From Candidatus Scalindua sp. (GTDB lineage Bacteria > Planctomycetota > Brocadiia > Brocadiales > Scalinduaceae), in NCBI GenBank assembly GCA_018670825.1, contig JABHIW010000110.1, positions 62,001-126,000 of the forward strand: a DNA stretch of 64,000 nucleotides, written 5' to 3'. The notes under the pieces are model-generated. The model did not search any database and had not been told where the DNA came from. It saw nothing but the letters and a program-made list of their open reading frames with translations. Of this stretch, positions 20,839-32,800 are shown in pieces. The translations under genes and the position numbers were made by a program. Each line of letters begins with the position of its first letter. Position 1 is the first letter of the stretch.

Positions 20839-23800
20839 TTTGGCCTCCTCCCATTGGGGGATAAAGACGCTTTTGAAATAATTTCAGGCAATGCGGTTTC
20901 TTGCCACACTTCTTCAAAACACATCGTGTCAAGAGGCTCTTGCACTTCTGGAGCAGACACTTGATCAGAATTTGCATCAACCCGCTTTATCCGACAATTA
21001 TCATTAGTTTCGATCTGATCCTGACTGGCGAAGGTATTACTTCGATAATGTTCTTTAGCAAAAGGATAGGTAGGTAAACTAATACGGGAAGGTTTCGCAT
21101 CCCGATACAGTTTGTTCCAGTCAAAGTTCAATCCTTTTGTCCATAGGGCCAAAAGTTTAGAGAATTTTCGTTTGTCAATCCAGGAATCAATGGCCTTTGC
21201 AATATCTTCATCAACGGTCAAAACAGCTAAAGTTTCAGTGTTTGGTTTGGCCTGCCCCCGATACAAATCCTCCTCGTAGCCCTGCCCTTCAATAAAACGT
21301 TGAAGCTTTGTATCAAGTTCCTGGAGTGATTCAACCAGGAAACCCAAACGTTCTTCCATGGCTTCGCGTCCGACCTGGAGGGTATAAGCGAGATCTGCAA
21401 GACTGATTGAAGATTTGCCATTGACCTTTGACAGATCAGGTTCACAATGCACGGTTAGGTAACTATGCAGGTTTTTTACCATCTCCTTCAATCGATCTTC
21501 GTTCTTTGCCGACAGAACGATCAATGCAGGACCCGTTTTCATTGATAATTGATCATTCTTCATTGATAAGTGATTATTGTATTCTCCAATTACCATATGA
21601 GCATTGGTACCACTAAATCCAAAGGAACTCACCGCGGCTAAACGAGACCCTTTAGGACCAGCCTGCCATTCTTGCAACTTAGTATTAACATAAAGAGGAC
21701 TTCTTTCAAAATCAATATGCTCATTCCCCTTAGAAAAATGAATGGACGGTGGTAACTTATGGTATTTCAAGCTTAATAACACTTTGATTACACCCAAAAC
21801 CCCTGCTGCCGCCGTAGTATGCCCTATATTTCCTTTCAAAGAACCAATTGCACAAAAGCCTCTTTTTTCTGTGAACTTCTGAAAACTATGATTGAGTGCA
21901 TGAATTTCTACGGGATCTCCTAGTTTTGTTGCTGTGCCATGGGCCTCTATATATTGGATATCTTCAACATTGATCTTGTTTTTTCTATAGATCGATTCTT
22001 CCAATTGACTTTGAGACATAAAGCTTGGCACTGTAATTCCTGATGTCTGTCCATCCTGATTGGTACCACTTCCGCGTATAATACCATAAATGCGGTCCCG
22101 GTCCCTCTCCGCGTCCTTCAAACGTTTTAGGATTACAATCCCAACACCATCACCGACCACGATACCATTGGCCATGTTATCAAAGGGACGACATTCTCCC
22201 GTAAGAGAAAGCATACCTGCGTTGTTCATCGTAATGAACGCCCCCGGATGAGTGTAAATCGTGATTCCACCCGCAATTGCAAGATTGATTTCATGACTCT
22301 TCAACTGTTGACAAGCAAGATCAATAGCGACTAATGATGACGAACAAGCGGTGTTGATCGCTAATGCAGGACCCTTTAAATCTAAAAAATATGCGAGTCG
22401 GGATGACAGGATACTCGTTTCAGAACCTAACATTGAAAAGTGTGAAAAATCCTGGGCCATAGGAGCATTCCCCATTGCGCCAAGGAAGGTACCAACCGGT
22501 TGTTCCCTTAAGGAAGAAGGAGCATAGCCGGCATCTTCCAGGGCCCTATAGCTCTCTTCTAAAACAATACGCTGGGTAACATCCATTGACTCTGCTTCTT
22601 TCGGAGAAATATTAAAAAACATAGGATCAAAATATTCAATACCGGCCATTTGTCCATAGCGACCGGGAATAGGTCCGGAAGAGTGCTGACTGAAAAAATC
22701 AAGCCAGCTTGTATTTGTAATTTTACCAATACAGTCTTTTCCCTGGCTCACCAGCTCCCAAAACTTATCCTGGTCATTGGCTCCGGCACATCGACAAGAG
22801 AGGCCGATAATCGCAATGTCTTCCTTTTTTTCAAACTTTTGAACAATTACAGAATTTGCATGGTTAGCCCCTTGAGGTTTCACCACGGTTTGAGTATCCA
22901 CAAGAGACACACTTACATCATCATTGTGTGATTTTGGCCCGGAAAATGTTTCCAGTAAAGATTTTTGAATGTATCTTGCTAAGGAATCTAACGTATTGGC
23001 TTCAAACACGACGCTGGTAGGTAAGTTCAGATTGAAGTAAATATTAACTCTTTCCAGCAACTCAACCGCGTTAATGGAAGTAATTCCTAATTCCTGAAAA
23101 GTTTTAATGGCTTCGATTTCCTCTCTTTGTAAACCTAGAGCCTCGATAAATATTCTTAGTAAACTTGCTTTTATTTTTATTATTTCCTCAGGAAGGAGCT
23201 GCATATGGCTTTCAACAATGGATTTTTGACCGATTTTATCCTTAGTCCCGAATTGACTCAAAAACTGCTTCTTCTGATTTTCTTCTGGTTTAGGATAGGG
23301 AATCTCTCCTCTATCCAACATTTCCTCTAACGCTTCCGGGTAAGGCGTTGGATTCAATAGTTTACCCATGTTATAATCCCATCGTTCTTGATCACTGAGA
23401 CACTCATCTTTTCTCAGTTTGAACAAACAATAACTAATCCATCCCTTTTCAAGAGCCATCGATTGATGAGCATAATTCCGAAGCGTATCCTGTACTACCT
23501 TTGAACCCCCTTTAATGTTTTGTTCTAACTCAGGATCAAAGAGAAAGTTTGCAATTTGTGGAGAGACATCAATAATTTCATCAATAACCAGATGGTGTTT
23601 TGATAGTAGATCAACCCAATCTTTTTGAGTTGGAATACTGATCTCTACATTAGGGTCGACAATAGCACCTCGTAAATTTGCTATCTGGTCCATCAAAAGA
23701 ACTTTTCCATCTTCTCTGAGCGAAGAGACGATATTTTGAAATAAGCCATCTTTGTCGCGAATATGAAAGCTCACCTCGATACCTATTATAAGATCATAAC

Positions 23801-26800
23801 GACCGGGAAACTCATCCTTTGAGCTATCCTTATGGAAAACCTTTGCTCGGGAGCCAAGATTGCATCTCGCTATCCGTCTGTTCCCAAGATCTGCCTGATC
23901 CTGTGTAATCGTAAACCCATGGGTTTGAATGTGAGGATATAACTTTGCGACTTGAATGACATCCGTCCCATGGCCACAACCAAAATCAAAAAAAGTTTGA
24001 ATCCGATTAAAATCTTCCTTACAAAAGAGAACTTGGCGCATCTCAATTTGCCTGGCACGTACAAAGCTCTTCACCTCATCAGGATATTCATCAGGAGTTA
24101 AAATCATCCTCGTCATAGAAAATCCAGGAATTTTTTCAGGAAACGGACAGAAGGTTAAATACTCCTCCTGAAATTCGCCAATACTCTCTTTTGCCCATAA
24201 ACTGTAAAATTCTACCGCTTTATTGTCATCACTTTGAGAAATCCTATCAACTTGATTTTCACTTACTATTTGATGATCACCTGGAAGAGCATGAATTCGG
24301 CATTGCTTTCTCATAAAAGGATAAGTGGGGAGTCCTGTTACCCGGGACAATTTCTTTTCCGCGTATAAATTTTTCCACAAAATTCCATTTCCAAGAATCC
24401 ACAATCTTGCTATTTCTCGAAGGCTTTTAGTTTCTATTGCAAGATCAACTTCCTCATGGGTTTTAACCTTCACCGTTTCAACATTACCGGAATAACACGT
24501 CTCGCTATTTTCCCGGCAAACCATCCATTCTTTTAATTGGACCAATAATTCATTTTGACTAAGACTCACAACAGCAAGCCGGGAAGGCATCTCTTCTCTC
24601 CCTACTTGAAGCGTATACGTAATTCGTTCTAAATCAGCTTTTGGGTCCATTTCCAGATAGCGTATCCATTCCTTTACATACTCTTCTAATCGATCTTGAT
24701 TTTTTGCAGAAAGGATAAACAGGGTAGGCACTGTTTCACCCCTTGGAAGAACTGATCTTTTGGGTCCAGGAATGTATTCTTCTACAATAATATGAGCATT
24801 GACTCCACCGGCACCAATACTGGTGATTCCTGCTCTTCTGGGCATTTCCACCCCATCTATCGTGACAGGAGTCCACTCAGAGACTTCTTGTTGTAACTGG
24901 AAAGGCAATTGATCAAATCGAATATTTGGATTTAATTCTCCTTTAATCAATGTCGGCACCAAAGTTTTATGTTTTAAAGAGAAAATGATTTTACTTAATT
25001 GCGACATTCCGGATGCGGATTCGCTATGCCCGATATTTGGCTTAACAGAGCCAATGCGATAGCTTCCTTTTGTCCCTTCGCGCTTAGCAAAGACTTTGGT
25101 CAATGCAGTCATCTCAATTGCATCTCCCATTTCAGACCCATTTGCTGATGATTCGATATAACTAATGCTTCGGGGGTCCAGATTGTTTTGTTCCAACGCC
25201 TGTTGAATAACGGATACTTGCTGATTAGGATTGGGCACCGTATAGGCATTTGTTTTACCACCATGGTTAACCGCAGTCCCTTGAATCAGTGCATAGATGC
25301 TATCTTGATCTTGTACGGCAAGAGAATACGGTTTAAGGATTACAGCACCTACCCCTTCCCCGGGAACAAATCCGCTTCCTCCTTTTTCAAAAGCAGCACT
25401 GTCTCTTGTTTGAGAAATGATTTGAGCCATGGAAAGTCCAACATAACTCAACGGATGCAAATATAAATTCACTGCTCCGACAATAGCCAACATACCATTC
25501 CCATGTCGAAGATATTCACACGCTTCATGAATTGCGACTAACGCGGAAGAGCACATTGTGTCAATTGGGATACTAGGTCCTTGAAGATTCATACAATAGG
25601 AAACTCGATTAACCAATGATGAGAATGAAGTGGTCGGCAATATTCCTTCTTTCTCCAGAGTATATAAATTAAATCCCTGTTTTGTAATGCCGGCAAATAC
25701 ACCTGTTCTCTGGCGAAGATGAGGGGACAAACGGGATGGAGCATATCCCGCATCTTCTAACGCTTTCCATGCTTCCTCTAAAAACAGGCGCTCTTGAGGA
25801 TCAATATTTCCTGCATCTCTTGGCGTGATATTAAAAAACAGGGGATCAAATTCGTAACATCTTTCTAAAAAACCACCCCACTTGCTATAGCTTTTTCTAA
25901 GCACACTCGCTTTATTTGGATCTTCCTGATAATATTTTTTCCAATCCCAACGTTCCCCGGGGACCTCAACAATGCAGTTCTTGCCTGATTTTAAGTTTTC
26001 CCAATATTCTTCCAGATTTTTTGCCTGGGGATAACGGCCACTCATCCCTATTACGGCAATCGGCTCCTGGGCCCTGTTTCTGCCCATTGCTCCTGTAAAA
26101 CCGCGAGATTGACCTGTTTTTACTTCCGTGGAATGACGTGTTGGATTTTCTCCCTCAAAAGGCTGTCTGGAGAGAGATTTTTCCAAAATAGAGGAAGGTT
26201 GCCCCAACTTCGTCTGCTCTTGAATACCCGCCCATTGCGTACACACTTGAGAATAATTTGCGATCAAATAGTCTGTCAACTCAACTAATGTCTGATATTC
26301 ATAAAATAGCGTTTTCGAAATTTCTCCGAAAACGCTTTCCAATCTTTGATTCATCTGAGTAATCATAAATGAATCAATCCCATAACTTTCAAAAGGCTCC
26401 TCCGGATCGATTTTGGAAGCAGAAAGCTTGATCATTTCGCCAAAAAGACCCTTAAGCTGGTGTAAGGTCCTTTCTTTAAGCATTTTTGGGTCTATGGGGC
26501 ATAGTGGACTAGACGCCTGATCAGGCAATCCGTCTTCCGCCTTAGAAATCGAGGTTTTGTTTGAATCCGGCTTTATGTCAAATTTATCTGAAAGCAAAAG
26601 CGATTTCATCTTCTCTAATAAGCCTTTCATCACCACGACTTGAGATTCCCTGGAAACCAGGGCTTGATAAAAAGCCTCAATGCCCGAAGAAGTTTCCATA
26701 GCAACCATGCCCATACTCTCTTTCATCATTTCCTCTGCCGTTTCATCAATCCCCATGCCTCCGTCTCTCCATAACGGCCAGTTGATAGAAAGGGTCTGGC

Positions 26801-29800
26801 CACGACGCTGCCTGGAATCAAGCAGAGAATTTCGATATTTGGAAAAAGCATCCATAAATGCGTTGGCGGTGGAATAGTCGGCTTGACCGATGCTTCCTGT
26901 CACTCCGGCACCAGATGAAAATAGAACAAAAAAGTCTAAATCTAGTTCTTTTGCAGCATGGTCCAGGTTCATGACGCCTTCAACCTTTGGAGCAAGCACT
27001 TGTTCAAATTCTGCTTTGGTCTTTTTCAATATAAAATTATCTCGAATCACTCCCGCGCTATGGATAATTCCATTGAGGCCACCGGAATTATTTTGAATTT
27101 CCAGAACTAGTGCATTAACGGCTTTTTTGTCGGAAACATCCACGGATTTGTATTCGATCTTCGCGCCCAATCTCTCAAGTTCATCAAGCCTTGCTTTTTT
27201 CTCTTTGCTCAAATCCGAACGCCCCGTCAAAATCAAGGTTACGTCTTTCTCCTTTTCCACGATCTCTTTGGCAAAAATCAGACCCAATCCTCCAGCCCCA
27301 CCGGTGATCAAATAGACTCCACCATTTTTCCAAGGAATTGTTTGGTCTTTTTCCACCTTAATAATCTCTTCAAAGGAGGCAACCAGCCGTTGATCTCCTT
27401 CGTATCGAATCTGTTGATCCTCCGGGCATCGGCTATTCGCTTGCACCTTGGTAACCATATTTTCAATGGAATCTTCTTTCCGCACAGCTATCACTTGCCC
27501 CAGAATCCTGGGATTCTCTAAACGCGCTGTTTTCAAAATCCCGGATAGAGCGGAAAAGGTTTGTTGAATTCCCTGGGCTGGAACAAGGACTTGCAGTAAA
27601 ACATTCCCTTTAGGCTTTCCTTGAAGAATTTTTTGAATAGTAGTGAACAACCCTAAAGAATACTCTTCAAAACGTTTTTCCAAAGTTTTATGATTGGATT
27701 CAAGATCAACCAACGATAGGTGAGGAAGTTTATCCTGCAATAGTTGCCTTTTTTGATTCAGACCGCACAGGAAGACCAGGTGATCGGTATATTCCGAAAT
27801 CTTTTGTTCCGGGTCTACGGCTTTCTCCTTCCAAACAGGTTTGAACACCAACGTACCGATTGCCTCGTGGGTGCTATCCACAACTTTATCCGGGCATTCT
27901 TCCTCCACCCAATAACGATCTCTGGCAAACGGATAGGTTGGAAGACTCACTCTTTTTGGTACAGTATCACCATATAGTTTTTTCCAATCAAAGGCTAATC
28001 CCTTCACCCATAGGCCTAGCAACTTACTATAATGTTTTTTACTAACCCAGGCTTCAATGGTTTTTTGAAGATCATCATCATCAGTGAATACAGCCAACGC
28101 ATCCTTATTTCGTTCCACTTGTCCAAGATAAAGATCTTCCACATTCTCTCTGCCATCAATAAAGCCTTGCAGTTTTTCTTCAAGTTCTCTCATTGAATGA
28201 ACAATCAATCCCAAACGCTCTTTCATCGCTTCCCTGCCTACCTGGAGCGTGTAAGCAAGGTCCTCAAGACGGATTGACATTTGACTATTGGTCATTGACT
28301 GCTCGGATCCACAATTCACCGTTAGATAAGCATGCAGGTTTTTTACCATCTCCTTCAATCGCTCTCCGTTCTGCGCTGACAGAACGATCAATGCCGGTCC
28401 TTTTTTCACTGGTAATTGATCACTCTTTATTGGTGATTGATTGTTGTATTCTTCAATCACCATGTGAGCATTGGTCCCACTAAATCCAAACGAACTCACA
28501 CTGGCTCGCCTCGGAATATCAGGAGATGCTTCCCATGGCTGCAACTCTGTATTGACATAAAAAGGACTCTCCTCTAGAGAAATATGCTGATTAAGTTTCT
28601 CAAAGTGAATGGTAGGTGGCAACATTTTTTGCCGTAACGCAAGCAGCACTTTGATCACTCCGGCGATTCCCGCGGCTGTCAAAAGATGTCCAATATTGCT
28701 TTTCACCGACCCTAAAGCACAATATTTTTTCTTGTCCGTATAGGCCTTAAAAGATTCCGTTAGCGCTTCCACTTCTATCGGGTCTCCGAGCGTTGTACCT
28801 GTTCCGTGAGCTTCAACCAGTGAAATGGTTTCCGGGTTAATATGAAAACGTTCATACAACTCTTTTTCCAGTGAAATCTGAGAATTTACACTAGGCGCAG
28901 TTATTCCATTCGTCTTACCATCTTGATTTACTCCCCAGCCCTTAATAACCCCATGAATTTGATCTCCATCGCGGACAGCATCCGAAAGTCGTTTTAATAA
29001 AATAACACCAACTCCTTCTCCCGGTACAAAGCCATTGGCTCTTTGATCAAAAGTAAAACAACGTCCCTCTTTCGAATACATACCTGCTTTAGTACCCAGA
29101 ATGTGCAGCGATGGCCCCGGAAATGCACATACTCCACCCGCCAGGGTTAGATCACTCGTTTTAAGCATTAAACTGTTACAAGCCTCCGCGATAGCTACCA
29201 GAGATGAAGAGCAAGCAGTATCAATCGCTAAACACGGACCTTTTAAATTCAGGAAATAAGAAATTCTGGCTGACAAAATGGAAGAACTTCCCCCCAGCAA
29301 ACCCTGAGCGTTCAAACCTTGCTCACCCATGGATTGCCCATAGTTAACATTTCCACAACCCACAAAAACGCCACAAGAACTTCCAGACAAAGAGACAGGA
29401 TTTATCCCTGCATCTTCGATACAATGCCAGGCACTCTCCAAAAACAGACGCTGCTGAGGATCCATCCAATGAGCTTCTGCAGGAGAAATATTGAAAAACA
29501 GGGGATCAAATTGGTCCACATCCTCTAAAGCACCCATCCATTTGCATGAAGTCTTTCCGGGTGCGTCATTATCCGCATCATAATATTTTTCATTCGACCA
29601 ACGTGTGGCAGGGACCTCCGAAACACAATCTTTACCTTGTGAAATATTTTTCCAAAACAGGTCCAGAGTCTTCGCTTGAGGAAATTGTCCGGACATTCCA
29701 ATGATAGCCACTCCTTCGGTAACATCTTCCACTCTTTTTTCCGTTCCAATAGACGATCTTATTTTGATGGAAGGAGCTAGCTTTTCGGCTTTTCTTTTCT

Positions 29801-32800
29801 GCTCTAACATACGTTCTATACAATTATCCGTAAAATCAATCATGTCTTGATGTGTATGACTGAGAATCACTTTGCCGATGTGCTGCCCCTGAGACACATA
29901 TTCAAGTGCATCTACTATTTGGTGAATCGGGTATATTCGAGAGGTAATCGGGACAATTTTGTCTGATTCAAGTAAGGAGACCATTAAACGAAGCGATTTT
30001 TCCCCAAGAAAAATATTTTGTGAAGTATCTAATGGATCGGGTTCGTACCAATTTAAACCCAGATTAATACTATAAATAGATTGGTTTTGTAGTAATTTAG
30101 ACAAATCCAATTTCGGACTTGTTTTTAACGCGTGCGTGGCAATCTCTAAATAACGACCTGAACGTCCTAGGCAGTTTAATCCCTTTTGGATGTTATCGCC
30201 TGATAGCGTATTTAAGACAACATCAACTCCATGATTATTGGTTATTCTTTTGATTTCCTGATCAAATTCAGATGTTTTATAATTTATCGCATAAGGAATT
30301 TCTAATTTTTTTAGATACTCTATCTTTTCGGAACGACTTGAGGTTCCATAACAGATACAATCTTTTAAACGGGCTAATTGAATTGCAATAAGTCCACATC
30401 CTCCTGATGCCGTTTGAATTAATACGTGTTCTTTATGTGCTAATTTTCCTAATTCGAAAGCATGATTCACCGTCCAAAATACAATCGGTAGACTACAAGC
30501 ATCTTCAAAAGAGATATTCTCCGGTTTGTTAACCACATTGGTTTCCGGAACATTTACATAACTGGCATGTCCTCCTAACTCTGTAAGTGCAATAACCTCA
30601 TCCCCAATAGATACTCCGGAAACCTGATCACCTACTTTGGAAACAATGCCCGAAACTTCTCCTCCGGGAACAAAAGGATAATCAGGTATATTGGGATAAA
30701 GTCCTTTAACACACAGGACGTCCCCAAAATTGATCGCAGATGCTTTTACCCGGATCGTCACTTCATTAGCCTTTGGCTCAGAGACCACCCATTGACTTAA
30801 ATGAAGTTCTTCAAAAACATGGACCTTTGAAAGTACAAGACCATAATGATCACCCAACTTTGAAAGATCCTCAAATGATTGTTTGATACCACTGTCTCGA
30901 ATTATTGGTGGCCGACAACTTTTGGCTATTTTTACTGAATGCGGCGCTGCGGACCGCTGTTCGTTGGAGGAACGAGAGACTGCTTGTTGTGATGGTCGCT
31001 GAATCAGTTCTCCTCCACGTTTCTTTAATTCTTTTTTCAAAAAAACAGCAAGTTCGTGAATGGTAGGATAGTCATAGATTCTGGTTGCCGCAATCGATAA
31101 TCCATATTGTGTATTAATTTTTCTGATCCATGTCACCCCAACAATTGAATCTACTCCCAGGTCTATAAAAGTAGTCTCATCATCAATTTCTTCCGCCTTC
31201 ATATGCAACTCGTCACCTAAACTACTCCTAATACGACTTTGAATACTTTCGACAGTTTCATCCATCAGCGCACCTTGATCTTCAAGCACAGAGGAAACTT
31301 GAGAACGTGCATCTGTAGTCTCCGGATCCTTTTGAATAACATCTTTATCTCTTACAAAAGTACTCTCCTCAGTCGAGAGTATCCGGTCAATAGGTTTTCG
31401 CGCTATCACTCCAACATGCTCCATCCCTGCCAGATCCGGATCTTTGATTCCCATATCAACACCTATCCCCTCAAATCCGACCTTTTCGACGTCAAACCCG
31501 GCGTCTCTACACTCGCGACTAAGAATATCCGGATCCAGAGGATTGATCAAAGGAGGAGCGCCATCAGTCTCCTGAGCGCTAAAAATTTTACGAACGTCTT
31601 CTATGTAACCCGGCCATAAATCACCGGCTGCCTTACGAGTTTTATATTCCAGGGCCTTTGATTTCCAATAACCAACATAAGGTGTATCCGTGACTAGAAA
31701 CAACTTGCCTCCAGGCTGTAGCCACCTGTGCATTTTTTGAATTGCATTTTGAACATCTTCAGGCTTTAGAAAGTGAATCACCCGGCTGGCATGTATGGCA
31801 GCAAAACGGCCATCTTCAAAATCAATATCCTGTATTAATCCCTGTTGGGTACTCAGGTGTTGCCTTGCTTCATCGCTAATACGATCCTTGAGGATATCGA
31901 GATGTTGCTGCTCCATATCTGTAGCCAATACTCTAGCGCCTCGCTCCAGGGCAGCAATTGTAGCAACGCCATAGGCACAACCAATATCTAAGACCTCCCC
32001 TTCACATTGACCTGCATATTCGGCAAAAGATTCCGAACAAGGAGTAAGTTTCTCTAGCATAACACCTGTTCTATTTAATGTGGGAACCATACCCTTTACA
32101 CCATCCGGTGTCGCTGACTTGAGGTCCTCTAATATATCCGTTTTCTTAAGCACTCCAAATGTCACTTCCTTTGTATTTTGGTTTTTCCCATTAGACTTTA
32201 AGGTGAAGGAAGGATCCTTTGTATCTAAAAGGGAAATTTGAGAGGGCTTCGGAATATTATCTGACGAAACAATCTTATCAACATTACCAGGCAAGAATAG
32301 TGTTCTTGAAGCAGGAGGCAAATCCTGGCCGTCCCGAATCTCAATTGACTTCGAGCTCTCAGCAACCGGTGGACCCTGGGACTCCATCCAGTAACTCTTT
32401 CTTGCAAAAGGATATGTGGGTGCGCTAATTTTCTGTGGTCTGTTCTCTCCATAAAGTTTATTCCAATCAACGGTCAATCCTTTCACCCAAAGATCGAGAA
32501 GCTTGTCATATTTCCCTTTGGTGATCCAGATATCAATAATTTTTGGCATATCCTCATCCGCCTCAAATACTGCAAAAGTATCTTTATTCTGTTTCACTTG
32601 TCCATGATAAAGATCTTCTATATCCTCCTTACCCTCAATAAAACCTCGCAGTTTGTTTTCAATCTCTTGCGTTGAATGAACAATACACCCTAAGCGCTCT
32701 TCCATTGCTTCCCGACCAACCTGGAGTGTATAGGCCAGTTCTGTAAGGCAGAATGCCATTCCATTGGTTTCCGTATTGGGCGTCTCACTTCTTTGAACGA

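Larger units (their letters stand above)
19234..22850 (-). other. Module 9, split between two proteins: KS (PKS B) | KR-ACP (PKS C)
   Basis: Boundaries approximate. KS9 (Cys6703 of PKS B) is followed by its post-KS linker and the segment MCFEEVWQE, after which PKS B stops. PKS C starts within the N-terminal structural half of the KR (CFLSNPKN). Module 10 has the same sequence uninterrupted: MCFEEVCQE then CLLSDPKN. KR9 has GGCGGLG and YSMAN and should be active, giving a free beta-hydroxyl. Confidence 0.85.
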
